Part shown: positions 1 through 5,792 of the stretch, piece by piece
Layout of the letters: each line of letters begins with the position of its first letter
Numbering within the stretch: the stretch's first letter is position 1
Origin: Chloroflexota bacterium
Lineage (GTDB): Bacteria; Chloroflexota; Anaerolineae; Anaerolineales; Anaerolineaceae
Direction: 5' to 3'
Length of the DNA: 5,881 nt
Assembly: GCA_012797215.1 (NCBI GenBank)
Contig: JAAZPN010000299.1
Coordinates: forward strand, 1-5,881
Notes under the pieces: generated by a model
Seen by the model: only the letters and a program-made list of their open reading frames with translations
Database searches by the model: none
What the model was told of the DNA's origin: nothing
Position numbers and translations under genes: made by a program

Positions 1-231
1 CAGCCGCTGTTTGGCAGTCAGGGCACCCGCAGCGTGGAGGATAAACTTGGCGAGCACATAATCCTGGAATATTTTTCCGAGGGTTCTGTGAGCGGAGTTG
101 GAAATGACTTGTGGCAGCCTGCGCAGATTGCCGGTGGGAGACCGTTCAATCCACCCAAGCCGTTGGTTAAGAAACTGGACCACAGCATTGTGGAAGAGGA
201 ACGCGCACGCCTGGGGCAGAAAGCCGCCTAA
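1..231 (+). CDS. C-terminal fragment of an unrecognised protein (5' end outside window)
   Basis: Frame 1 is open from the first base and ends in TAA at 229-231, giving the last 76 residues of a protein whose start lies upstream of the window. A GTG at position 34 could be read as a start, but the frame stays open before it with sensible codons (QPLFGSQGTRS...), so a truncated longer gene is more likely. The fragment has no membrane segment. It has a mixed, soluble-looking composition with a Pro-rich stretch (RPFNPPKPL) and a charged C-terminal helix (VEEERARLGQKAA). I do not recognise the family and assign no function. Its TAA overlaps the TAG of the convergent nucleosidase-like gene (shared bases 229-230). 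No terminator is visible between the two. Confidence 0.7.
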   Translation, partial: QPLFGSQGTRSVEDKLGEHIILEYFSEGSVSGVGNDLWQPAQIAGGRPFNPPKPLVKKLDHSIVEEERARLGQKAA

Positions 232-935
232 TACGATTGCGGTGCCACAGGAAAGCGGTCGAGGAACCAGGGCAGTAACTTCAAAAGCTTTGCCATGATT
301 TCAGCTGCGCGTTCCCGCCACAGCTCTACATTTTGATAAGCCTCGGCCTTATCCTTGCCGACTAAATCACTAACGCCCCGCAGAACAAGCCAGGGCGTTT
401 TGTTTTTTGCGGCGGTCCAGGCAAAAGAAGCTGATTCCCAGTCAGCGGCAGGAGCTTGGAAATTATCCACGAGCAGGTCAAAGTTTTGGGTCTGGATATC
501 CTGGTCCGCGGAGACTATCCGGGCTTTCCGTACGCCCGGCGGCAGCGCTGCTGGCAGCCAGCTTAGGTCTGATTGGGTTCGGTAATGTTCTATTGCAGCC
601 GAATAATCCGACATTCCTTCCACGATATCGTACAGCGCGGTTTCTTCCGCAAGCAGGATTTCGCCTACTTCTGCATGCCCTACCAACCCTCCGCAGGTGC
701 CAAGGTTAAGGATTAGTTGGGGATGATAGCGGTCGATGAGATATTGACAGGACGCCGTGCTTGCAGTTTTCCCCCAACCCCCATGCGCGAACAGCACGGG
801 GTGGCCCCCGAGATTCGCGGAGAACTTCTGCCCAAAGGGCGTCACTCCAACGTCCTGTGGTAGGAGGCATTCCAGAACGGGTTTCCATTCTGAATTTGCA
901 GAAACAAGGACCACAAATGGGTAATTGGAGTTCAT
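228..935 (-). CDS. Nucleoside phosphorylase/MTAN-fold nucleosidase-like protein
   Basis: 235 residues with the layout of the PNP_UDP_1 superfamily (methylthioadenosine/SAH nucleosidase, futalosine hydrolase, purine phosphorylases). These enzymes cleave the N-glycosidic bond of nucleosides in the cytoplasm. Visible elements: an N-terminal strand VVLVSANSEW with Glu16 at the place of the catalytic Glu of MTANs; the Gly-rich HGGWGKTAST (51-60), then LILNLGTCGGL (74-84), matching the MTAN 'GIGKVNAA...INTGVAGG' block; VSADQDI (141-147); ADWESASFAW (164-173), equivalent to the base/ribose-binding VDMEGAA, with Glu167; and LRGVSDLVG (185-193) with the likely catalytic Asp190. Length is normal for the family. 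The ME-to-WE change and atypical N-terminus make a standard MTAN/Pfs assignment unsafe, so the substrate is unknown. It is the last gene of the uvrC-led cluster, starting 10 bp after the flavoprotein stop. No Shine-Dalgarno site is visible upstream of the ATG (933-935), suggesting translational coupling. Confidence 0.88.
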   Translation of the reverse strand: MNSNYPFVVLVSANSEWKPVLECLLPQDVGVTPFGQKFSANLGGHPVLFAHGGWGKTASTASCQYLIDRYHPQLILNLGTCGGLVGHAEVGEILLAEETALYDIVEGMSDYSAAIEHYRTQSDLSWLPAALPPGVRKARIVSADQDIQTQNFDLLVDNFQAPAADWESASFAWTAAKNKTPWLVLRGVSDLVGKDKAEAYQNVELWRERAAEIMAKLLKLLPWFLDRFPVAPQSY

Positions 936-945
936 AAAGTAGTTT

Positions 946-1701
946 TTAGACGGTTTTTTTGCCCACAGAAGCCATGTAAATCACAAATTGCTGGCGTCCA
1001 TCCAATCCTAACGCAGCGTTCACGGCTTCATCCTCAAAAGCTCCAATTGCGCAAACGCCACAGCCAATGCTTTCAGCTGCCAAATGGAGGTTCTGGCAAA
1101 CATGCCCGGCGTCCAAAAATAAGTACCGGTATGCGCGCGCGCCGTAACGAAAGCTGGTTCGGTAAGGCAGGGCTGTCCAGATGAAGTTGACAGCGGCGCT
1201 CAGAACCTGTGCCTGATTTCCCGTCGAAGCTCCGATCTGGTCCAGCAGTTCCGTTCCCAATACCAAAGGCAGCAGCGCGCGGCGGTGCGCGATAAAGTGA
1301 TAGACGCCAGGCTCAAGGTCTTGCACGCGCCGGACAGCGAGCAAAGTTTCAAAAGGATGACGCGCGCCGGCTGATGGAGACGTACGCAGTGACATCCCTG
1401 TTTTTTCAGAAACCTTTTTTACGCCCTGCGTTAGCCACAACAGAAGGGATAATTCCTCCAGACTCAAAGCCGCGTCTTCATCGTAGCGGCGGACTGAACG
1501 GCGCTGTTCAATAACTTCTCTCAGATCCGCGTGTCCCAGATCGTTAATGGCTGGGTCAGGAAGCGCGACAAGCTCACACTCGGCGGGAGTTTCAGGCAGG
1601 TATTCCGGGAATGGCTGGCCTTGTTTTTCGGGTGTTGGACCCATGCGGCTGTAACAAGAGTTCAGGACGAATTCCGCGCCAACCTGGTCAAATTGCTGCA
1701 T
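946..1701 (-). CDS. SagB/ThcOx-type nitroreductase-family flavoprotein
   Basis: 251 residues with the nitroreductase fold of the SagB-type dehydrogenase branch, which binds FMN and in known members oxidises thiazolines/oxazolines or performs other two-electron redox steps. Sequence support: an N-terminal segment typical of the branch, then IEQRRSVRRYDE (64-75), the FMN-phosphate-binding RRSxRxY motif; LLLWLTQGV (86-94); TSPSAGARHPFE (107-118), the characteristic SPSaGarhp motif; GVYHF (132-136); YRYLFLDAGHVCQNLHLAA (191-209); CGVCAIGAFED (214-224); and the terminal YMASVGKK (242-249). No YcaO/SagD cyclase or precursor peptide is present in the window, so a role in azole peptide biosynthesis is not supported. 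It may be a stand-alone oxidoreductase. The ATG at 1699-1701 has AAGG about 9 nt upstream, overlapping the stop of the preceding microprotein gene (TAAGG), which favours coupled translation. Cys214 and Cys217 near the C-terminus are notable, but their role is unknown. Confidence 0.9.
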   Translation of the reverse strand: MQQFDQVGAEFVLNSCYSRMGPTPEKQGQPFPEYLPETPAECELVALPDPAINDLGHADLREVIEQRRSVRRYDEDAALSLEELSLLLWLTQGVKKVSEKTGMSLRTSPSAGARHPFETLLAVRRVQDLEPGVYHFIAHRRALLPLVLGTELLDQIGASTGNQAQVLSAAVNFIWTALPYRTSFRYGARAYRYLFLDAGHVCQNLHLAAESIGCGVCAIGAFEDEAVNAALGLDGRQQFVIYMASVGKKTV

Positions 1702-1712
1702 GGCCGTCTGCC

Positions 1713-1814
1713 TTAGAAACGAACCAGCGACAAAACCATGGCCAAGATGATGGTAAGCGCAAGAACGGCCATGACAATCCGTGATGTATTTGCTTGTGAA
1801 TGTTTTTTTGCCAT
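1713..1814 (-). CDS. 33-residue single-pass membrane microprotein coupled to uvrC
   Basis: The reverse complement of 1713-1814 is an uninterrupted ATG-to-TAA frame of 33 codons. The product starts MAKKHSQANTSR (basic, hydrophilic, 1-12), continues with a 19-residue hydrophobic stretch, IVMAVLALTIILAMVLSLV (13-31), and ends RF. The layout predicts one transmembrane helix with the Lys/Arg-rich N-terminus in the cytoplasm. It begins 1 nt after the uvrC TAG (TAGTATG), with TTGGAG in the last uvrC codons as a probable ribosome-binding site, though GGAG is only 4 nt from the ATG. Its TAA (1713-1715) is followed by GG and forms part of the flavoprotein gene's Shine-Dalgarno. This exact nesting and the fully hydrophobic block argue for a real gene. 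I do not recognise a family. It could be a small membrane regulator or anchor; alternatively the frame is chance and merely a translational bridge between genes. Confidence 0.72.
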   Translation of the reverse strand: MAKKHSQANTSRIVMAVLALTIILAMVLSLVRF

Positions 1815-1815
1815 A

Positions 1816-3678
1816 CTACTCCAATTGAGCTTTGATTTGATGGGCAAGCTCCAGACTGATGCCCTTGATGCCTGCGATTTCTTCCGGTTTAGCAGCCAGG
1901 ATTGCTTCTATGGAGCCAAATCGCAAGATGAGCTCTTTGCGACGAGCCGGACCCAGCCCGGAAATTGTGTCCAGGCGGGACATCAAGCCGATTTTACCAC
2001 GTCGATTGCGGTGAGCCGTGATTGCGAAACGATGCGCTTCGTCGCGAATGCGTTGGATAAGATAAAGACCCTGGGAGCGCTCTTCCAAGCGGACCGAGTC
2101 GCTCTGACCTGGCAAAAACAGCTCTTCTTCCTGCTTGGCAAGCCCGACAATTGCAAAACGGTCCTGCAAATCCTGTTCGTTGATGACCTTAAGCGCGCGG
2201 CCTAACTGACCTTTACCGCCGTCGACAATAAGCAGGTCTGGCAGGATGCTGAACGACAAGTCAGGAGTTTTGCCTGGCAGGTCCTTTTCCGCCTGGGCGC
2301 TGTGGTAGTGGCTGAAACGCCGGCGCAATACTTCTTCCATGGAAGCGAAGTCGTCCGGACCTTCAACATTGCGGATGTTGAAACGCCTATAGAGCTTCTT
2401 ATTGGCAACACCCTGTTCGAAAACCACCATGCTACCTACGCTTGCGGTGCCCATAGTGTTGGAGATGTCGTAGCATTCAATTCGGTTTGGGGGTTCGGGG
2501 AGTTTGAGGGCGGCTTGCAGCTCCGCGAGCGCCTGATGCTGACGGTCTTTGTCGGCCTTCCAGCGTGTTTCCAACGCTTTCAAAGTCTCGACCGCGTTTT
2601 CTGTCGCCATATCCACCAGGCTTTTGTTCTTGCCGCGCTTGGGTACCTGAATCTCGATTTTCTCACCGCTACGACGCGTATTAAGCCATTCCTTGATGAT
2701 ACGCGCTTCTTCCACTTCGGCAGGAAGGAGCACGCGGTTTGGAATGAACGCGGCCTGGGAGTAAAACTGCTTGATGAATTCCTTCAGGATGGCTTCATTT
2801 CTTTCATCCTCTGTGCCTTCCAGGATGAAATACTCACGGCCAATCAGTTTTCCGGAACGGACGAAGAAAATTTGGACGCAAGCTTCTCCGTTCATGCGAG
2901 CCAGCGCGATGATGTCAGTGTCCTTCTGATTATCTGAAATAATTTTTTGGCGTTCCACCACATGTTCGATGCTTTGAATCTGGTCGCGGAGAGCCGCAGC
3001 GCGCTCGTAATTCATTTCTTCGGAGGCGGCGAGCATCTCTTCTTGTAAGCGTTTCACAACCGGTTCTGTTCGGCCTTCCAGGAATTTGCTCAGGTCATCG
3101 ATCATTTGGCGGTACGAAGCTTTATCTATCGCGCCGATACATGGGCCAGAGCAAAGTTTGATGTCGTAGTACAAACACGGCCGCGCGTCTTTCCCGGTAA
3201 TTTCCCGGGCGCAGGTGAGGTAGGGGAAAATTTTTCTGAGGATGTCCAGCGTCTGGTGCACCGCCCACACCGAAGTGTATGGGCCGAAGTAGCGCGAGCC
3301 ATCTTCAACCATCAAGCGGGTAATCGTCAGCTTGGGAAAATCATCTCCCCAATGGATTTTGATATAGGGATAACGCTTATCGTCCTTCAGGCGCACGTTG
3401 TAATAAGGACGGTGCTCCTTGATCAGGTTCATCTCAAGAATGAGAGCCTCGAGCTCTGAATTGACCACAATAATGTCAATATCCGCAATCTTTTTCACCA
3501 TCTGCCTAGTCTTGAAGGCATGGTCAGCGGATTCGTGGAAGTAGGAACGCACGCGGCTTTTCAGGTTGATGGCTTTGCCTACATAGATGATCGTGCCCCC
3601 GGAGTCTTTCATCAGGTAGCAGCCGGGTTTATCAGGCAGAGTATTCAGGATGCCGGAGATGTGTTCAGAGATTTCCAT
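1816..3678 (-). CDS. uvrC: UvrABC excinuclease subunit C (UvrC)
   Basis: 620 residues, the usual UvrC length. With UvrB bound at a lesion, UvrC makes both incisions of nucleotide excision repair. Domains in order: a GIY-YIG nuclease (about 14-95; PGCYLM at 18-23, IYVGKA at 31-36, Arg42, Glu82 in LILEMNLIKEHRPYYN) for the 3' cut; a four-cysteine region with Cys156, Cys168, Cys176 and Cys180, the same 12/8/4 spacing as the reported [4Fe-4S] ligands of E. coli UvrC; a UVR UvrB-interaction helix pair (about 205-240; NYERAAALRDQI); an RNase H-like nuclease for the 5' cut with Asp404 (ECYDIS), Asp486 (LLIVDGGKGQ) and His549 (RDEAHRFA) as the expected DDH triad; and a C-terminal tandem helix-hairpin-helix (about 570-620; ISGLGPARR, IKGISLELA). 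All key residues are present. It heads the minus-strand cluster and diverges from mutL. No convincing Shine-Dalgarno precedes the ATG at 3676-3678. Confidence 0.98.
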   Translation of the reverse strand: MEISEHISGILNTLPDKPGCYLMKDSGGTIIYVGKAINLKSRVRSYFHESADHAFKTRQMVKKIADIDIIVVNSELEALILEMNLIKEHRPYYNVRLKDDKRYPYIKIHWGDDFPKLTITRLMVEDGSRYFGPYTSVWAVHQTLDILRKIFPYLTCAREITGKDARPCLYYDIKLCSGPCIGAIDKASYRQMIDDLSKFLEGRTEPVVKRLQEEMLAASEEMNYERAAALRDQIQSIEHVVERQKIISDNQKDTDIIALARMNGEACVQIFFVRSGKLIGREYFILEGTEDERNEAILKEFIKQFYSQAAFIPNRVLLPAEVEEARIIKEWLNTRRSGEKIEIQVPKRGKNKSLVDMATENAVETLKALETRWKADKDRQHQALAELQAALKLPEPPNRIECYDISNTMGTASVGSMVVFEQGVANKKLYRRFNIRNVEGPDDFASMEEVLRRRFSHYHSAQAEKDLPGKTPDLSFSILPDLLIVDGGKGQLGRALKVINEQDLQDRFAIVGLAKQEEELFLPGQSDSVRLEERSQGLYLIQRIRDEAHRFAITAHRNRRGKIGLMSRLDTISGLGPARRKELILRFGSIEAILAAKPEEIAGIKGISLELAHQIKAQLE

Positions 3679-3687
3679 GACAGGTCT

Positions 3688-3693
3688 ATTTTA
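3688..3693 (-). promoter_or_regulatory. Possible -10 element of the uvrC operon
   Basis: On the minus strand, TAAAAT (5 of 6 matches to TATAAT) lies 9 bp upstream of the uvrC ATG. No good -35 hexamer occurs 16-18 bp further upstream. If used, transcription would begin about 3 nt before the start codon, giving an essentially leaderless message, which would agree with the absent ribosome-binding site. This is inference from weak matches only. Confidence 0.3.
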
Positions 3694-3713
3694 ACTGAAA
3701 TATTGAGGCCTGC

Positions 3714-3742
3714 TTTCGCGCCGTGCTGCGAGAAGGTATAAT
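3714..3742 (+). promoter_or_regulatory. mutL promoter (consensus -10, weak -35)
   Basis: TATAAT at 3737-3742 is a perfect sigma70-type -10 hexamer in the 82-bp spacer between the divergent uvrC and mutL starts. A 17-bp spacer puts the -35 at 3714-3719 (TTTCGC), which resembles consensus only in its first two bases. The expected transcription start near 3749 leaves a leader of about 12 nt that consists mainly of the ribosome-binding site. Confidence 0.65.
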
Positions 3743-3748
3743 TCCCGC

Positions 3749-3754
3749 AGGGAG
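3749..3754 (+). promoter_or_regulatory. mutL ribosome-binding site
   Basis: AGGGAG lies 6 nt before the ATG at 3761, good spacing and a close match to AAGGAG. It fixes the mutL start at 3761, which also matches the conserved family N-terminus (short lead, then IRILSETIASQIAAGEV). Confidence 0.8.
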
Positions 3755-3760
3755 AACGAA

Positions 3761-5491
3761 ATGACTATTCGCATTCTTTCGGAAACCATTGCTTCCCAAA
3801 TTGCCGCGGGTGAAGTAGTTGAGCGACCTGCGTCCGCCGTCAAGGAGTTAATTGAAAACGCGATTGACGCCTCGGCTACTGCAATCGCTATTGAGACAAG
3901 CGAAGCAGGCAAACGTTTGATTATGGTGACTGACGACGGCGCGGGTATTCCAGCCGAAGAACTTCCCCTGGCCATGTCCCGGCACGCCACAAGCAAACTG
4001 CAATCCGCTGAAGACCTGTTTGAAATCCACACGCTTGGTTTTCGGGGAGAAGCGCTGGCATCCATTGGTTCAGTTTCCCGACTGACACTCACTTCGAAAC
4101 CCGAGCAGCAGCTGGCAGCATATCGCATTAGCATGGACGGCGGGTTTATCGGGCAGGCTGGCTCTGTTCCGGCTCCAACCGGCAGTGAGGTGCGCGTAGA
4201 GGATTTATTCTTCAATGTTCCCGCCCGCATGAAATTCCTGAAATCCGACAGCACCGAAAATCGGCAGATTACGGGGCTGGTGACACGTTACGCGCTGGCA
4301 TATCCACAAATCCGCTGGAGCCTTACGATGGACCAACGCCTGGTATTCAGAACGAGCGGCAGCGGCAATCAAATGGAGATTCTGCAGGAGCTTTTTGGCG
4401 CGCAGGATAGCAAACAACTTCTGCCAATCACGTTTTCTGAGCGTGAAATAAGCATCAACGGATTTGTCAGCAATCTTTCACTCAACCGCTCGAATCGCAA
4501 AGATATCACCTTTTTTGTCAATGGTCGTTGGGTGCAGGACGCGGCGCTGACCGCGGCAGTCATCAAAGCCTATAACACCTTGCTGATGGTGGGGCGTTAT
4601 CCTGTTGCTGTTTTGTTTATCGAACTCCCGGCCAGACAGGTGGATGTGAATGTCCATCCTTCCAAAGCGGAAGTGCGCTTTCGCGACGCGGATCAGGTCT
4701 TTAGCGCGCTTCAACGGGCTATCCGGCGCGGTCTGCTGGCGTTTTCTCCGATTCCTGAGCTTAATGCTACGAACCTGTGGGGGAGGCAGGCGGCGCTCGG
4801 GGAAAATGAGCGCGAATTGGGGCAGCCAGGCGTGGGGGACTCGTGGACACAACCAGGAGCTGCCCAGGTGCCGCAGCGAGAGCAAAACTACCTCCCAATA
4901 GAGCGCTTACCGCTGTTGCGTCTAATTGGGCAGGTAGCCGCCACATACCTGATAGCGGAAGGGCCGGACGGTTTGTACCTGATTGATCAGCATGCCGCGC
5001 ATGAGCGCGTGCTCTTTGACCAGCTCATGGCGCAATATCACGCCGCGGCTGTACCGACGCAGGCGCTGGTTCAGCCAGTCTCCGTGGCGTTTCCGGCTGA
5101 AAAAGCGCAAACCCTTGCACAGCAACTGCCGGCTTTGCGCGAATTGGGTTTTGAGGTGGAAGAATTTGGACCCAACGCCTTCCTGGTTCGGTCTGTACCC
5201 GCTGTTTTCTCGGCGGGGGATCCGAAGGCTGTGCTTCAAGCGTTGGTGGAAGACTTTGAGGAAGATGAAGAGCCGCTGGCCGCCGAAATCGAAGCAAAGA
5301 TTGCTGGAAGAGTGTGTAAACGACTGGCGGTGAAGGCTGGCAAAGTGCTCTCGGAAAGCGAACAAAAAGCGCTGCTGCTGAACCTGGAAGCAAGCCAATC
5401 TCCGCGCACCTGCCCGCATGGACGGCCGACGATGATCCACCTCAGCGCTGCGCTGTTGGAACGGCAATTTGGGCGGACGGGCGCGATTTGA
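3761..5491 (+). CDS. mutL: DNA mismatch repair protein MutL (endonuclease-type)
   Basis: 576 residues, slightly short for MutL because the linker (about 327-380) is brief. MutL couples MutS mismatch recognition to strand incision and excision. The N-terminal GHKL ATPase shows motif I IAAGEVVERPASAVKELIENAIDA (14-37; catalytic Glu29, Mg-binding Asn33), DDGAGI (58-63), the ATP-lid block TLGFRGEALASIGSV (91-105), and the transducer-domain FFVNGRW (251-257) and VNVHPSKAEVRF (296-307; Lys302). The C-terminal dimerisation/endonuclease domain (about 384-576) carries DQHAAHERV (409-417), VCKRLAVK (518-525), CPHGRPT (551-557) and QFGR (569-572), the metal-site motifs of MutH-independent MutLs. Residue 420, usually Glu in DQHAxxExxxxE, is Asp here. 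No MutS gene is in the window. Transcription is from its own promoter, divergent from uvrC. Confidence 0.98.
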   Translation: MTIRILSETIASQIAAGEVVERPASAVKELIENAIDASATAIAIETSEAGKRLIMVTDDGAGIPAEELPLAMSRHATSKLQSAEDLFEIHTLGFRGEALASIGSVSRLTLTSKPEQQLAAYRISMDGGFIGQAGSVPAPTGSEVRVEDLFFNVPARMKFLKSDSTENRQITGLVTRYALAYPQIRWSLTMDQRLVFRTSGSGNQMEILQELFGAQDSKQLLPITFSEREISINGFVSNLSLNRSNRKDITFFVNGRWVQDAALTAAVIKAYNTLLMVGRYPVAVLFIELPARQVDVNVHPSKAEVRFRDADQVFSALQRAIRRGLLAFSPIPELNATNLWGRQAALGENERELGQPGVGDSWTQPGAAQVPQREQNYLPIERLPLLRLIGQVAATYLIAEGPDGLYLIDQHAAHERVLFDQLMAQYHAAAVPTQALVQPVSVAFPAEKAQTLAQQLPALRELGFEVEEFGPNAFLVRSVPAVFSAGDPKAVLQALVEDFEEDEEPLAAEIEAKIAGRVCKRLAVKAGKVLSESEQKALLLNLEASQSPRTCPHGRPTMIHLSAALLERQFGRTGAI

Positions 5492-5532
5492 GAAAATCAA
5501 TTGCGCAAAATAAAAAAATATGGGTTTTGCCT

Positions 5533-5556
5533 ACCTTCTTGGAGAAGGTTACCTTC
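5533..5556. repeat. Nested inverted repeats after mutL
   Basis: ACCTTCT-TGG-AGAAGGT (5533-5549) is a perfect 7-bp-arm hairpin. Its right arm is reused in GAAGGT-T-ACCTTC (5544-5556), a 6-bp-arm near-palindrome. The result is three alternating ACCTTC/GAAGGT/ACCTTC half-sites. No U-run follows on the plus strand, so it is not a standard terminator. It might be a weak terminator, an mRNA 3' end structure or a protein-binding site. Confidence 0.45.
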
Positions 5557-5596
5557 AGAATTTGCGTTTAAATAATTGATAAGTCGGGAAGTATTT

Positions 5597-5629
5597 GAAC
5601 ATTTTTTGAACATTTTTTGAACATTTTTT
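5597..5629 (+). repeat. Three phased 11-bp T-tract repeats (curved DNA/UP-element-like)
   Basis: The unit GAACATTTTTT occurs three times in exact tandem at 5597-5607, 5608-5618 and 5619-5629. Each unit has a T6 run, and the 11-bp period is close to one helical turn, the arrangement known to produce intrinsic curvature. The array ends 3 bp before the predicted -35 of the tRNA promoter, spanning about -70 to -38, where UP elements contact the RNA polymerase alpha C-terminal domain. Promoter stimulation is inferred. Confidence 0.75.
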
Positions 5630-5632
5630 GGC

Positions 5633-5660
5633 TTGCCTGAAAAACCAGAAATGGTATAAT
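5633..5660 (+). promoter_or_regulatory. tRNA-Pro promoter with extended -10
   Basis: TTGCCT (5633-5638; 4 of 6 to TTGACA), a 16-bp spacer, then TATAAT (5655-5660), preceded by TG at the extended -10 position (TGGTATAAT, 5652-5660). The start would fall near 5666-5668, giving a 5' leader of only a few nucleotides before the tRNA, as is common for strongly expressed stable RNAs. Confidence 0.82.
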
Positions 5661-5670
5661 ACCAATCCTG

Positions 5671-5745
5671 CGGGGCGTGGCTCAGCCCGGATAGAGCGCA
5701 CGGTTCGGGACCGTGAGGTCGGCGGTCCAAATCCGCCCGCCCCGA
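5671..5745 (+). tRNA. tRNA-Pro (anticodon CGG)
   Basis: A complete 75-nt cloverleaf. The acceptor CGGGGCG (5671-5677) pairs perfectly with CGCCCCG (5738-5744); D-stem GCTC (5680-5683)/GAGC (5694-5697) with GG in the loop; anticodon stem CACGG (5699-5703)/CCGTG (5711-5715) around loop TTCGGGA with anticodon CGG (5706-5708), decoding CCG; a 5-nt variable loop AGGTC; T-stem GGCGG (5721-5725)/CCGCC (5733-5737). C1-G72 and discriminator A73 (5745) are bacterial tRNA-Pro identity features. CCA is not encoded and must be added by nucleotidyltransferase. The T-loop is TCCAAAT, with C instead of the near-universal T at position 55. Confidence 0.93.
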
Positions 5746-5768
5746 CAGCAGAACCTTCCAGAGATGGA
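5716..5768 (+). repeat. 53-bp direct repeat, copy 1 (tRNA 3' part plus terminator start)
   Basis: It runs from the variable loop of tRNA-Pro through the T-arm, acceptor 3' strand and the first part of the terminator hairpin. It is identical base for base to 5829-5881, offset 113 bp. Confidence 0.95.
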
Positions 5769-5780
5769 GGGTTCTTTTTT
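5750..5780 (+). terminator. Rho-independent terminator of the tRNA gene
   Basis: AGAACCTTCCA (5750-5760) pairs with TGGAGGGTTCT (5765-5775) over 11 bp with one T-G wobble, closing a GAGA tetraloop (GNRA type), and the stem runs into T6 (5775-5780). It begins 5 nt after the tRNA, ending the transcript right behind it. Confidence 0.92.
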
Positions 5781-5792
5781 ATATAAGTTATA

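Larger units (their letters stand above)
5492..5670. other. AT-rich intergenic region between mutL and the tRNA gene
   Basis: 179 bp without a convincing gene. From left to right it holds an A-rich stretch after the mutL stop, a nested inverted-repeat cluster (5533-5556), phased T-tracts (5597-5629) and the tRNA promoter (5633-5660). A classic hairpin plus U-tract terminator for mutL is not visible. Open frames across it run antisense into the tRNA and are not credible. Confidence 0.7.

Noticed and set aside
946..1701. Azole-modified peptide (TOMM) biosynthetic cluster
   Set aside because: Only the SagB-like protein is present; no YcaO cyclodehydratase, E1-like partner or precursor peptide was seen nearby.
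1738..2205. 155-codon plus-strand open frame
   Set aside because: Antisense to the end of uvrC and the microprotein gene; no RBS and no recognisable product.
2302..2937. 211-codon plus-strand open frame
   Set aside because: Lies entirely antisense inside uvrC, whose frame has all the family motifs; the opposite frame encodes nothing recognisable.
3691..4254. 187-codon minus-strand open frame across the uvrC-mutL spacer
   Set aside because: Antisense to the conserved MutL ATPase region and covers the mutL promoter; Ser-rich shadow translation.
4922..5500. 192-codon minus-strand open frame
   Set aside because: Antisense to the MutL C-terminal domain; no family resemblance.
5597..5629. CRISPR or iteron origin
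   Set aside because: Units are 11 bp with no spacers and only three copies; no replication gene nearby. Position directly upstream of a promoter explains them better.
5497..5730. 77-codon minus-strand open frame
   Set aside because: Overlaps the tRNA gene, its promoter and T-tract repeats; composition reflects these elements, not a protein.
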